A stretch of DNA of 64,000 bases from positions 1,003,537-1,067,536 of the forward strand of contig SIJG01000046.1 of the NCBI GenBank assembly GCA_023374025.1. The letters run 5' to 3'. Under the pieces are notes generated by a model. The model saw only the letters and a list, made by a program, of their open reading frames with translations. It had not been told where the DNA came from and made no database searches. The position numbers were made by a program, and so were the translations under genes. Shown in pieces: positions 1 to 12,082 of this stretch. The stretch's first letter is position 1, and each line of letters starts with the position of its first letter. This DNA comes from Heterodera schachtii (Eukaryota > Nematoda > Chromadorea > Rhabditida > Heteroderidae).

Positions 1-1
1 C

Positions 2-250
2 AATGAATTGGTTTTGAAAAATGAGATCGAGTTGAATTATGAAATTAATGAGGAAGAAAATTGGTTTAGTAAATTTAAACAAAATATTTTGGAAAAAATC
101 GACGGATTAAAACATGTGGAAAAAAAGAAAAATAAAACTTTGAATTTATCAAACGAATTTGAAGACAATTTTCGGCAAGAATTTGAGCAAAAAATGGAAA
201 AAATTTATGAAATACGAAAGAAAATCCCAAGAAAGAAAAGGAAAATTTGA
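2..250 (+). CDS. Partial charged open frame cut by the window edge
   Basis: The frame is already open at the first complete codon, so it probably continues from sequence left of the window; no initiator Met can be chosen. It encodes about 82 residues, rich in Lys, Glu and Asn with heptad-like spacing of Leu, Ile and Phe, which suggests a coiled-coil or disordered tail. It ends in a strongly basic stretch (KKIPRKKRKI) before TGA at 248-250, which resembles a nuclear-localisation type cluster. I do not recognise the family. The higher G and C at codon starts compared with the flanking DNA supports real coding, but the residue content is also what Lys/Asn-biased A+T-rich DNA yields by chance. 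It could be a terminal exon. Confidence 0.35.
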   Translation, partial: NELVLKNEIELNYEINEEENWFSKFKQNILEKIDGLKHVEKKKNKTLNLSNEFEDNFRQEFEQKMEKIYEIRKKIPRKKRKI

Positions 251-1995
251 CAAAGCAATTAAAAATATGGAAATTATGAAAAAAGACTCAAATAATAAAT
301 GAATATAATGACAAATTCGGCATTTTCAATTCGTCGCCATTTTCATAAAAAAATTTTGATGTAACAAAAACCGTTCTCTTTACTGATCATTTCCTATTTC
401 CTTTTTATTTTTGGCATTAAAATAACATTAGGAGTTCATTCATTGTTCTTGTTTCTGTCTTCTCCCATTTTCGGTATTTTTCAATTTATTTAGTGATTTT
501 AATTTTTTTTTTTTTTTATAAATTTTAATTTTTGTTGGAATATATTTTAAATTTTAATGAAAGTTTCGATTATATTTTTGAAATTTTTATTTTGAAATTG
601 AGTAAGTATTTATCATTTGTCTGCTACCCATTATACAGAAACAACAAAACAAATGACAATGAATTATATAAAAAAAATAAAATATATATAAATATTTTAA
701 TAAAAATGCATTACTAAATCACCACTGGAGTAAGATTATCAACAGCAATATAAAATCCAATAAACCCATTATTAAACAATTATTTTTGATTATTTATTCA
801 CATGTGAGCAATAGCATTTTCTAATATCATTAAATAATAGTTCTTTTATAAAAAATTAAAGGTGACGCAAATTTAATACAAAAAACATAAATAACAACAT
901 AAAAAATTAAGTTGAAATATCCTGCAATCTAGAAATAAGAAATATAAAAAAAATTCGTTAATTTTTTAGCAATTAACAATTTAAGACCACACAATAGCGC
1001 GTTTTCAATTCAAAAGCAGCGGTAAATAGAGAATATTAATTAATATTTACACATTTAGATATTTCATTATAATAAAACTGCAAATAGAAAATTAAAATAA
1101 ATAATTTCTATATATTTTTGTGCAAATGAAATGTTTCTATCTAATCCTAACTATGAGAACGAGAGAAAATTTAAGAAAAAATAATAAAATTCATTGCATA
1201 ATATTAACTTATTTTTTTTTCCAACTTATCTTTTTTGTTTAATTCGGAATATTTTTCCTTTCATTAATAATACAAAAAAAAAAAATCCTTATTTATAAAG
1301 ATTAATGAAAAATATATAAAAATGATATGATATTATTAGAGTTGAGCGGGACCGGGACTGATATAAAAAGACAGAATTGCAAAAAGCAAAAATAATAATA
1401 ATTAAGAATATTTCTCATAATTAAAAAAATAAAACTAATTAACAAATGGTTATTTTTATTTATTAATCATGATAATGTAATTCCGCAATAATTTTTTTTA
1501 CTCCACCGAATCCGAAAGTACGATGTTATTTATTTACCTATTTGAAATATTAAATTCAGCACATAAATATATTCAATTTACTTCTTTTTTTAAAATATAA
1601 TTTTACTCTATCTTATTTCTTAGTTAAAAAAAGAAATTCCGAAATCTATTATTTTGTAAAAATGTTAAAAAATAATATAAAACAATTTAATTAACCCTTA
1701 ATCAACAACTTCAAAAATGTGCCCAAATTATGATGGAAAATAAAAAATTAAATGAAATAAACGTTACAAACAATAATCAATTTATTAGAAAATAATATTA
1801 ATTTATTAATTTCTTCATTGACTTCTCTCTTTCTAATTGCAATTTGCCTTGAATCGAGATCAAAGATAATGGAATAATATAAAATTTGAAAGTCAATAGT
1901 TCATAAAACAGCATGGAATAAAACCGATCTATTTCCAAATAAAATCCAAAAGAATCAATTATTAAAATTAAAATTAATAAATTATTTTAATTTAA
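251..1995. other. A+T-rich sequence without recognisable gene
   Basis: No convincing coding frame on either strand. It contains a T run at 503-517 and one small GC-rich island at 1346-1358 (GCGGGACCGGGAC, a doubled CGGGAC motif) in otherwise A+T-rich DNA. Confidence 0.6.
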
Positions 1996-2112
1996 TTACT
2001 GAGTGAATTCGATGGATGTGGGCGTTTCAATGATTTGGCAAACTGTCGCGCCTGGTCAATTGAGGACTTTAGTCTTTCATTTAATAAGGCAAAAAAAATT
2101 AATGAAATTTAA
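1996..2112 (+). pseudogene. Short coding-like island, possible exon
   Basis: A frame of 38 codons, with no Met start, reads as an ordinary protein segment rather than A+T noise. It contains SEFDGCGRFNDLANCRAW and then SIEDFSLSFNKAKK, ending at TAA 2110-2112. A second frame over the same bases (2003-2218, with MDVGVSMIWQTVAPGQL) is also open, so which frame was coding is uncertain. Two Cys and a Trp within 20 residues would be unusual by chance in this composition. No clear splice acceptor precedes it. I do not recognise the family; it may be a relic exon of a gene or transposon. Confidence 0.25.
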
Positions 2113-2774
2113 AGGATATATTCAAAAATTTGGTAGAAATTATCAAAAAAAAATTGTAAATAAAATTATTATTGTAAATAAAATTAGAAACAAAATTAAT
2201 ATATTTTATAATATTTAATAAAATTTAAAAAAATATTGATTATTGACAACGCAGCAATTTATTAAAATAATAACAGATTAAAAAGATGAAAATTTAAAAT
2301 TCAATACTCAGCGCTATTCTTAAAATCATCAACATTTATATTTTTGATCAAAAATAGAAATATTCTAACATAGAATTCATATTTATTAATATCAACTGAG
2401 TGATACAAAATACCATTATCATGAATTTATATGAAAATAAATAATAAAAAAACAGGTGTTTTTTAAAAGTTTTTGAAGACGGACTGAATGCTATTAATCT
2501 ATGAATGCATGATTATTATATATTTAATAAGAAATATCGGAAATCATTAAAATTAATTTTTTACCAAATAAAATCCAGGAAACAAAATTAAAGAAATATA
2601 GTAAATAAATAATGATTACACATCACGAAGATTATTTTATAAATTTTTTCATTATTATTAATTATTTTGTTACTAGTAAATGAATTTTTTATAGAAATTA
2701 AAAATCCATTAAATTTATAAAATGAATTGTTGGTAAAGGTTTTCCGCATTACCGTTTTAAAAATAAATGAAAAT
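2113..2774. other. A+T-rich sequence, nothing recognised
   Basis: Mostly alternating A and T runs with no open frame of note and no internal repeat that I can see. Confidence 0.6.
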
Positions 2775-3432
2775 TTGGTAAAATCGAGCTGAAATTTTTA
2801 CCAATTATACCTTCCCCATAAACATTAAGATCCCCACAAAAAATTGGAAATTATCAAGAAAAAATTTTTTAAAGAATTTTTCCGAAAATGGCCCAAAATT
2901 TGTTGAATTGCAAAAAAGTACTGTAAATATTAATAAAACAGTGTATTTTACAGTAACTTTAATCACTTCGAAATTAATCGTCAGGAGTCTTAGCGTACAA
3001 AAGTCATAGGGACATGCGGTTTTTTGAATGTTGTAGCAAATTTTGGGCTCTTTCTGTCCACCATATTCGTCTTCCATGAAAGAAATTTTCAGCCCCCTAG
3101 GAATTTTTTTCTGAAAATTTCCCGGTTTCAAGCCAATTTAGGGTTTTCAGAACACCCTAACGTAGTGATCTAATTACGGTGTTGCAATTGACTTTTTTGA
3201 TGAACATCAAAGTTATGCTTATATTAATTTTTTCAGATTTTTTCTAACCCTGCAAAAAAAATGTACATGTCTTCAAAGTTTTGACCTTATAATTATGAAA
3301 CTCCAAATTTTGGGCCATTTTAGATAAAAATTCTTAAAATTTTTTTTTCTTGATAATTTCCAATTTTTTGTGGGGTTTTTAATATTTATGGGGAAGGTAT
3401 ACTTGGTAAAAATTTCAGCTTGATTCGTCCAT
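2775..3432. mobile_element. Foldback element with ~130-base inverted arms
   Basis: The left arm (about 2775-2905) and right arm (about 3300-3432) are inverted copies. The left arm has the complement of stretches such as CTTGATAATTTCCAA and ATGGGGAAGGTATA, which are read directly in the right arm, and both carry the TTTTACCAA/TTGGTAAAA boundary motif. The ~400-base core is GC-richer than its surroundings, with sites such as CAGCCCCCTAGG and TTTCCCGGTTT. An open minus-strand frame over 2805-3131 follows the repeat itself and is not a gene. The structure fits a non-autonomous foldback or MITE-type DNA transposon. The core recurs without arms near 53.8 kb. No transposase is encoded. Confidence 0.65.
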
Positions 3433-5086
3433 GAAAAGTAGGGGAAGTGGCAAAAAAAAAATTCTTGAAACTATTTTATGAAACGGATCATACTGATATA
3501 ATCGAATTATTAGAATTATAAAAAATAAATAATATCAAATTTTGTTTTAAAAGATTTTTTGTTTAAAAAAAAAATTATTTTTAATAAAAAGACATTAATT
3601 TTAGTACTATAAATAACAGAATCAACCAAACAATTCGAAAATATAATGTGACAAGAAATTTAAAAAGAAAGAATTGAGTATCTTCGAAATAAATATAGAA
3701 GTTAAATTTAGAGCATTATCTGAATAATTTCATTATAAATAACTTTAATAAAAAGTCTTAAATAATAGATTCAAATTACGCAAAATATATTTATTATTAA
3801 AGAATAAATAACTACATAAAATTTATAGCGTAAACTAACAAAATAAATTGCAATTCGTAAGGCAAATAAAATTAAAGCAAAAATATTATTTTAAGCTTTT
3901 ATTAATTTATTAAATTAGGTCAGCAAATATTTTTATTTGAACAATAAATTATATTTGATGAGTGTATTAAGCAAAGGCCAGCAGTAGATTGGTGGCGGCA
4001 GATACAATTTTTAAATTAAGGTTTTATTAATATAAGAAGAATACTCATTAGATAAATTGATTTTAATTTATAGATATGATTTAATAAATATTAATTAATT
4101 CAAATCAGAATTAATTTTCAATACTTTTTAATGAAAATAAATATTTTTGCATAGTTATATCTGCTAAATTTTTAATATAGTTTATAAATTTCAATGAATT
4201 GAATTTAATTGTTGTACATATTTATTAAATTATCTGTATAAATTAAATCGCATATTTTTTTGTTTAGTTTTATTCCGCTAATTATTCTCATAATAATTTA
4301 TTAAAAACATATGATATTGCTGAAGAAAATAAATTAGCAAATAACTTTTTTTTTCATGAAGGAACAAATTTATTTTAAATTAAGATAATTTAGCTGATTG
4401 CTGTAATTTGCTATACAATTAAATTTGTAAATTTTGTTTTGATTATATGTTAAAATTTATAATTTTGATATTTCAATTTATTCAAAATGTTTAAATTTTA
4501 TAATTAAAAAATTTAATTTTAAAATATCTTGAAATAATATAAAATTTTTAATTTATAAAATTTCATAAATATCCGAGATAATTAATATTAATTTATTTTT
4601 TAAATGAAAATAAAAAATACTTATATATTATAGACGAATATAAAAATACAATTATTTTTTCAATGTTAAAATAAGATGAAGAGACAACAAAAGGAGTTTT
4701 TCTATTTTGTTAAATGTTATTTTGATTATATTTATTCAGGTTTATAAAAATAGCTTTTAGGTTTCAATTCAAATGGATAACTGATTTTTACATGAAAAAT
4801 CAAATTATTTTTATCTATTATCTATCTGCAAGAAATAAAATTCGGTCTTACCATTTTTAGAATTTTTAATATTTTTAAAAATAAAAAATAAATTAGTTCT
4901 TCAATTTAATTTTAAATTATATGCATTTTACACTAAAAATAATCCTATATACTAACCGAAACAAAACAATAAAATACAGTTTTAACATCATACAATAAAT
5001 TAATTATTAAGCGTTAATTAGAAATTAAAGTAAAAAACAATTTGCATTCAAAAATAGTCTTAATTATAATTTAAAAATATTATATA
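3433..5086. other. A+T-rich sequence, nothing recognised
   Basis: No coding-like frame. A slightly GC-richer patch lies at about 3970-4010 (GGCCAGCAGTAG, GGTGGCGGCAG), too short to interpret. Confidence 0.55.
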
Positions 5087-5134
5087 GCGCCTGATGATTG
5101 GGAACAATTAGAACAACTTCGACAAGAGATTTAG
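5087..5134 (+). pseudogene. Very short exon-like island
   Basis: Fifteen codons reading APDDWEQLEQLRQEI then TAG, directly after a TATATAG splice-acceptor-like sequence ending at 5087. The content (Asp, Trp, Glu, Gln, Arg) stands out in this A+T-rich DNA. It is too short to prove coding; it may be a relic terminal exon. Confidence 0.15.
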
Positions 5135-6394
5135 ACAAAAAATTTATTAGAAAACTATAAAAACTTATTTTATTATTCATATAGAAATTTACAAAAGCCA
5201 TAAAAATTTAAAAATCAAGAATTTTTATAAATTTAAATTTTTATAAAATAAAACAAAATAGATAAAATCCTACATAATAATCAAAAATAATTTCTGTAAT
5301 TTTCAAAAAGAGCTAAAGAAAATAAAAATTTAATTTAAATGCCAAGAAGAAAGAGAACAATAAATAGAAATAATTTAAAATAATGATGTAAAAATTTTAA
5401 ATATATAAAATTTATTTATTTTAAAATAATCTAAGAAATAAGAAATGGAAATACATATTCAGAAAACTGAAAATAAATTAATAATAAAAGGTCCGAACAA
5501 GTAGAAAAGGAGCTATTTGCAGACAACAAGGGAATAATAATGAAAAATTAATATAAAAATCATTTAATTTAAATTAAATAAATAATAAAATGACATTTTT
5601 AAAGATACTTTTAATATTTATTTAAAAAATATTTATGGCATTTTTTGTTCTAAACTTACAAAGAAACAAAATATCATTTTTTTAAATACATAAAAATAAA
5701 TTTCTAATTTTTTATATTATTAGAAAATAAATGTTAATATAAAATATTTTTATCTTGAATTCAAATCCTAGATTTTTTAAGAATTTATATTCTATAACTC
5801 TATACAAAAAAGTTAAAAAATATAATAAAATTTCAAAAAAAAAAAATTCAATTTATAAAGCAAATTATTATTTTTATTTGCAAACATTGCATTTTTCATT
5901 TGTTGAATTTGACTTAGAGACAAAAATTGATTCTTTCAAAACACTGTCTAATTATTTGCAATTCATTAAATTTTTTGTTTATTTTTATTAATAGTTTCTT
6001 AATTTTTTTTTGTTTTTTGAATTTATTTTTTTTTATTTGTCATAATTTTCTTTAATTTGTTATTAATAAAGTATTTGTTTTTGTTTAATATTTTCAAGTT
6101 AACTAAATTTAATTATATAAAATGGTGCCCATTTTTATTTTTCATTTTAAAGAATGAATTAGTAACATAAAGAATAATAAAAATAATTTAAACTAACTTA
6201 ATATATAATAATTAAATCCGTTCAAATATTAATTGTGTGAAATTAATTTTTAAACCTGATTAAATTGAGAAAAGATTATATAAATCCCATCGTTTTTTAT
6301 GTAATTAAATTTTAATACATTTTTAACAATTCGTTTCTTCATTTTTTAATAATATTTAGTAATTTATATTTTAATGGTATTTTGATTCTATATT
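5135..6394. other. A+T-rich sequence, nothing recognised
   Basis: Only low-complexity A+T sequence. The open frame at 5755-5991 is Lys/Asn/Phe/Tyr noise. Confidence 0.55.
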
Positions 6395-6660
6395 TTTCTA
6401 TGTATGAGTGTGGGCGAAGCTAAAAAAGTGCGAATGAGTGGTGATCGGAAGGGGCGGGTCATTTCAGTATTTTGATCAGTGCCATAACTTTTCGTAGAAG
6501 CATCTAAATTAAACAATCTTGGTATCTTTTGATAGCCCTAAGTGTCCTCTATTTACCTGTAAAATTTCAAAAAATTTGGTTGTGTTTCAAAAAAGTTGTG
6601 GCTTGTAAATTTCATAAATTGATTTGGTAAACCTTTTTGACCACAACTTCTTTATTATTT
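6395..6660. repeat. GC-richer island, probable dispersed-repeat fragment
   Basis: Bases here are clearly more complex than the flanks (GTGTGGGCGAAGC, GGAAGGGGCGGGTC, CCATAACTTTTCGTAG). Complementary AAGTTGTGG (near 6593) and CCACAACTT (near 6642) form a short inverted pair. The style, with phrases like CATAACTT, resembles the dispersed repeat at 25.7 kb, but I could not align it. No coding frame. Confidence 0.35.
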
Positions 6661-9600
6661 CAAGAGGTAACAAAGCACGAACATATTTTCACGAGACATC
6701 ACACAAGAATTAAAATATATAAATTCTTAAATTTAAATATACAAAAATTTAACAATTACATAATATATTTCAAAAGAAAATTAATTGTAAATGAAATAAT
6801 TTGCCATATTGCAAGAAAAATATAGAAAAATTAAAAGCTTGGAAACGAAAACAATAAATATATTAAAAATATTATGTTAACAAAAATAATATAATATTAT
6901 TATCAGCATCTTTTTAATTTTAGATAATAATTTTTTTACAATAATTTTTTAAAACAATAAATAAAATAATTAAATTCCGAAATTTGGTCTTATTTTCAAA
7001 TATAAAAAATAAATTTAGAATAAAGATTTTATAATAAAAAAAATTATGGTTAATAAATTATTTATAATGTTGAATTTAATCTCTATCGAAATTATTAGCC
7101 ACCTATTAATACTAATAGAAAAAAATAATTACAAAATATTTTTATGAATTTTTACACCTTGAATTAATAATAAAAAATTACCAAAATCACGAATATTCAT
7201 TTATAAAAAAGTAATATTCGGTTAGAATTTAAATAAGAATTAATAAAACAAATAAAATGTCAGAGTAGAAATGCTGGAAAAAAAAATAGAAATCGAGATT
7301 GACATCGACACCAAAAGTAAAACAAAAAATAAATAAAAAAACACAAAGAATTTAACAAGAAATTTGCTATATGTATATAGCGCTAATTTAAAATAATTGT
7401 TTTAAAATTTATTTAAATAGCAGCAGATAGAAAGATTTGGCGCCCTGAAGAAGTCAAAACTTCATCCATACTGATGTAATCTAATTAGCTTTAGGCAAAA
7501 TACAATCTAAAAAAATTAGAAAAAAATTATTATCAACAATACTGAATGTAAAAATATATATTAATTTTTAAAATATTCTAGGCGCAAAAATGAAAAAATC
7601 AGAAAAGCTTCAAATATTAAAAATAAGTAGCTTTTAATATTTTTTTACTGAAAGACCTAGATATAATAAATCAAAAACACTTTTAAAACCTCTTTAATAA
7701 TTGACAATTCAATTTTTAATTAAATAATATTTATAAATGATTAATGTAATTATTTTCTCTCATTCTGATTTATTTAACGATCAATGAATAAAAAATAGAA
7801 TGAAAAATTAGAAAAAAGAAAATTGTCTACATATTAAAAATAACCACTTAACTATAAAACACCTCAAAAACACTATGGTATCAAAAATTAATTTGATCTA
7901 GCAAATTTAAATTAGAAATATTATCATGTAAAAATTATGCGAAAAAATAATACTGACCTTTACAGTTGACCTACATTGCATATATAATTTAAATTAATTT
8001 ATCTCATATTGTTTTCTAAATTTTATTTTGATTTTTTTTCGGCAAAAATGTGCGCGATCAAAAAAAGTGAAAATCTTTTATAGACAGATTTAAAAATTTT
8101 TAAAAATTGAAAATAAGTCGGACAATTTAGAACAAATTTAAAAATATAACTAAAATTTATTAGGTAATTTTTTTCGAGAACTTATTACATAATTTTCTTC
8201 ATGTTTAATTATTATTTCATACTTTTTTATCAGTAACATACTCCCAAAACTTGCATTTTTAAAGAAAAAATTATAAATTTTTATTTCTACTTTTTAAAAC
8301 AAGTCCGCCAAAAATAGTTTATTAATTAATAAAAACTTTTTCAATTTTTGTTCATTAAATAAATGACTTAATTAACAGATTTTACTTGATCTTCAAAAAA
8401 ATTTCACCAGCTCCCAAAAAGGTATAGCATTTGTTTCATTAAAAATATATAACTAATTATTAGATTTTTAGTATTGCTCTTTTTGAGCAATTATTATTTT
8501 CATTCTTTATTTCTTTAATTATATCTTTTTTATATATTAAAATTGAATAAGACCCTAAAAATATTTTTTTTAATTCTGAAAATTTTTTATTAATTGATTT
8601 TTTTATTGGTTTGTATTTTATTAATTTTCCTCGATTATCTTTATAATTGCTATATTAGTTATATATAATTCATTGGGATTTCATTTTATGTATTTAAACA
8701 CATTTATAAATATTTTAGAATTATCTTTGTTTAATTTTTTAATTAAAAAATTTACAAAATTCGGCATTAAAATTAAAACAATAATATTTATAGTAGAAAA
8801 GCAATTTCATTTATCATGCGCAAAAACTCCGAATGATGCTAAATGGATCTGCACTTAATCAGTTTTGATGAAAAGAAAATAATCTTATTTTTATATAAAA
8901 TTTATGAATTGTTAATAGAATTAATTTCCAACTTTGCAAAGTCTTTACGATCAACCTAATATTTTCTTTAAACTTTTTTAGTATTTTTAGATTAAATCAT
9001 ATAATTAATACCAAAAACTCCCAGCAGTTCAACAGTTTTGATGAAAATGAATACTAATAATTGTACAAGAAATCTAATTATATTATTAATTCTATTATAT
9101 TTTTAAATTTTTTTACTAAAATATTAAGTTTTATTTTTTGATTAATTGCTTATCATATCACTTTATAAAAATTTACTTATTGTAACAAATTTTAAATAAA
9201 TAATAAACAATATTTAGGGTCTCACGGTTTTTGTCTTTTATAGCCTTATTTTACTAATTAATATCATTTAAAATAGAAAACTTGTCCATTTATATTTATT
9301 ATTGCTAAATATTATAAAAATTTGTTATTTGATTTTTGCAAAATTTTTTTTAGCTATATAATTTATTATAAAAATATATTTTTATTTTTAATTAAATAAT
9401 TTTAATTTTAAAATTTATATTAATAAATAATAAAATTAATTTAATGAATAAACTAACGAATTTTTATTTAATCATATGTTAAATTAATTTAATATTTTGA
9501 ACTAATAAAATCCTAAATAAAATGAAAGTAACGAAATCAAATTCATATAAGCTTAAGAAATATTTAATCAAACAAATAAGAATTACTTATTAAAAAAATG

Positions 9601-10090
9601 ATAATGGAACGAATGTTTTTAAAGCAATTTTTTCAAAAAATTACTATTTTATATTTTTAATTTATTTCTGTTTTTTTAATGCAAATGTTGATCATTGATG
9701 ATAAGAAATAGAATGAGTTGAAAACAATAATTTATTTTAAAACTATAAAAAACCAAAAAAATTTAAATTGAATTTAAATTATTTGACTTTAGACCATTTC
9801 TACCGTCAATAAATTAATTTATTATATTTATATATTGTATAAATTTTGTCAAAATATATGTTTTCAAGAAAATTTCTTTATAAATATGGCAAAATACCGA
9901 ACCGTAAATATGAAATTGCCTATAATCTATATTCATTATTCAAAAACTATTAATAATATCTGATAATAAATTATAGATTATAATTTTGTGAGATTTTTAA
10001 ATCGATCTAATTGTATTAATTTATTAAAATGATCTCTTTTTTATTTTATTTTATTTAATATAATTTTAATATTCTTAAAATTAAAATTAA
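6661..10090. other. Long A+T-rich stretch with one diverged dispersed copy
   Basis: No gene recognised. About 8560-8740 is a diverged copy of 32400-32580: both share ATTTTAGAATTATCTTTGTT preceded by a similar TTATATATTTAA-type context. An island at 7425-7490 (TTTGGCGCCCTGAAGAAGTC) can be read as RKIWRPEEVKTSSILM but is too short to call. The frame 8673-8858 ends in CAKTPNDAKWICT, but the sequence around it is repeated in degenerate form near 9010-9055. Confidence 0.5.
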
Positions 10091-10321
10091 TTAACTTTAA
10101 AAAATAGATATATTCAATTATTCTCTTTGGCCGAAATACTAGCAGACAAAGTGCAACTACCCCTAATTTTGGGTGGTCATCTGATTAACACGGATCACTT
10201 TACCAATAAATAAATCTATATTTTGTGGGACAAAAATTATGAAAAAACTCTTGCTAAGCTACCTTTTGATGCTAATGAAAAAAGTCTTTTACATCAACTT
10301 GATCAGATCACTCTTTTATAG
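10091..10321 (+). pseudogene. Decayed protein-coding fragment with in-frame stop
   Basis: One reading frame gives protein-like sequence on both sides of an in-frame TAA (10211-10213). Before it are SLAEILADKVQLPLILGGH and LINTDHFTNK; after it are YILWDKNYEKTLAKLPFDA and NEKSLLHQLDQI, ending at TAG 10319-10321. A +1 shift just there continues as SFIVMGTPQNTLKIHQHI. Residue content (Gly, His, Asp, Pro, Trp) is far from the Lys/Asn/Ile background. The stop plus a probable frameshift indicate a pseudogene. Family not recognised; a gag-like retroelement region is possible but unproven. It lies on the same strand 1.4 kb upstream of the exon-like island at 11725. Confidence 0.4.
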
Positions 10322-10549
10322 TGATGGGAACACCCCAAAATACACTGAAAATTCACCAACATATTTAAAAAAAATTATTTAAATTAGTTAGCGTATTTTT
10401 CATTGAAAAATAATTTCCTCTATATATTAAAATAATAATGAAAATAAACGAAAAAAGGCATTTTACACAGTTTTAAAAAAATTGTCATTTACTCAAATTT
10501 CTATTAATATTTTATAAAATAATAATTTTTTAAATCTAATAAAATATTT

Positions 10550-10610
10550 TTGGCCACGTCGAAATTCGAAGAGAATGGGGTGAACACAAATTCGGAGCTT
10601 TGGCTTTTCT
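10550..10610. other. Short imperfect inverted repeat in a GC-richer patch
   Basis: TTCGAAGAGAA is followed about 36 bases later by TTCTCTTCGAG, giving a 10-base stem in a patch reading GAATGGGGTGAACAC. No function can be assigned. Confidence 0.3.
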
Positions 10611-10982
10611 CTTCGAGAAATATTTATTACATTATACATAAATTTAACATTTAATAAAATTAAGTCATAGACACAAAAAGATAATTAATAATAATGCTTA
10701 CTTTTTATAAATGATATTACTGCATACAAAAATTTACATCAAAAAACGAAATTTTAAATACGAACAAATTATAAAATGTATATTTTTGAACAATTAAATT
10801 TAAATAATTTATTGAACAAGCATCCAAACAGGACCACCGGTAGAATTAGCCGAAGGATAACCATGTTTATTTTTAATGAAAACAATAAAAAGAAATTTCA
10901 AAAAAAGCAATAGTAAATAAATTAAACAATGATTTACATAAAACCAAGCTAATTAATAAACAAATCGTTAAGGAAAAAAAAC

Positions 10983-11014
10983 AACTAGATCCGAACCCAG
11001 ACGAGGGATAAAGC
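10983..11014 (-). repeat. Degenerate copy of a short TTTATCCC...CTAGTT terminal motif
   Basis: On the minus strand this reads GCTTTATCCC, then a variable middle with GGGTTCGGAT, then CTAGTT. The same start and end frame the 3' end of the hairpin array at 30252-30297 (GCTTTATCCC...CGCTAGTT). A third relative lies at 15889-15918 minus (TTTTATCCCTCG...GGTTCG). The CTAG-T ending in A+T DNA recalls Helitron 3' termini; the GGTTCG part recalls a tRNA-type B box. Both are hypotheses. Confidence 0.35.
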
Positions 11015-11720
11015 TATTATTCCGGATACTTTAGAAATAAAATTACTTGTAAAAAACAATTAAAAAAAATAAATAATCGGATAAAAGATTGGAACTTTCT
11101 TGAAAAATTTACATTTTATGATAATAATAAAACAAAGTAATTTTTATTTATTACAAAAATAATATTAAAAAGATAATTTTAAGAACGATAAAATCTTCAA
11201 GAAATGAAAATACACTTTACATTATATATAAAAAATGAATTATAATAATGAATGCTAAAAATTAAAACCAATTCATATAAACTTGAAAAAAATAATGCAT
11301 TTAAATTGGATGACATTTTTATTTGTTTATAAATTAATTCAAATTTTTAAATATAATTAGCAATTATAATATACAATTAATTATTTTTAATTAATTTATT
11401 AAAAAGAAAGTATTACTAATACTTTGCAATAATATATTTTAAATAAAAATAACAGGAACAAAAATATAAAATTACTAAAAAATTTAATAAAAACAATGAC
11501 TAGAAAATAATAGAATTTATTCATGATCAAAACGAGGGCGCTAGATAATTTAAAAAAAAAAAATAACTGTACAATAGACATTTAAAAATTTTATATATTA
11601 ATAACATTTCAGAAAATAATTAAAACGACAATCCACAAAATTAGTTAAATAATTTATAATTAAAACAAATATGAAGAAAATATAATTTTCTTACAATAAT
11701 ATTCTGTAAAATGGACTAAA
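11015..11720. other. A+T-rich sequence, nothing recognised
   Basis: No coding-like frame and no repeat seen. The minus-strand frame at 11399-11581 is a Phe/Leu/Ile run typical of A+T DNA. Confidence 0.55.
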
Positions 11721-11724
11721 TTAG

Positions 11725-11877
11725 GCAAAAGAAAAAACAAATAATCAAAAAAAACTACTCAAAAATTCTGTCAATCTTTCAGCTCTAACAGCCATAATTG
11801 AAAATAGCCGGAATGAATTTAAAAAATTAGTTTCTCTTACATTGGAACAAAATGCTAAAATTAGCAATTTTGTTTAA
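11725..11877 (+). pseudogene. Exon-like island, paralogous to 38833-38654 (minus)
   Basis: Fifty codons open directly after a TAAATTAG acceptor-like site, beginning AKEKTNNQKK and continuing SVNLSALTAIIENSRNEF, then KKLVSLTLEQNAKISNFV and TAA at 11875-11877. The first 22 or so residues match the frame on the minus strand at 38833 (AKEKANDQK...NSANLSALTA) with the same acceptor and an in-frame 6-base length difference. The similarity continues past the stop: both loci carry TTGCCACTCGGAAC 30-60 bases further on. The helical, charged content is compatible with a gag-type coiled coil or with an ordinary exon. Best explained as two copies of a dispersed element or gene family; whether expressed is unknown. 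Confidence 0.45.
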
Positions 11878-11992
11878 ATTCTGTTAATATATTGCCACTC
11901 GGAACTATGTTTTAGCGTATTTTTAATGCATAAAATTATAATAAATATGACCAAAGGAAGCATAAAACCTAAAAATTTAAAAATTGTGTTAA

Positions 11993-12082
11993 ACCCCAAG
12001 CACAAATGAACAATTATTCTCGGGAAACTTTCATCCAATAATATTCCATATCCAAGAAGATGAGGGACAGCTTATCTCATTA
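11993..12082 (+). pseudogene. Coding-like island downstream of the 11.7-kb exon-like frame
   Basis: After a stop at 11990-11992, about 29 codons read TPSTNEQLFSGNFHPIIFHI and then QEDEGQLISL before TAA. Pro, Gly, His, Asp and Glu are over-represented compared with flanking noise. It is on the same strand as 10091-10321 and 11725-11877, so the three may be remains of one element or gene. No splice junction can be fixed. Confidence 0.22.

Noticed and set aside
2805..3131. Minus-strand frame of 108 codons
   Set aside because: It overlaps the foldback arm and core; the 53.8-kb copy does not keep the frame.
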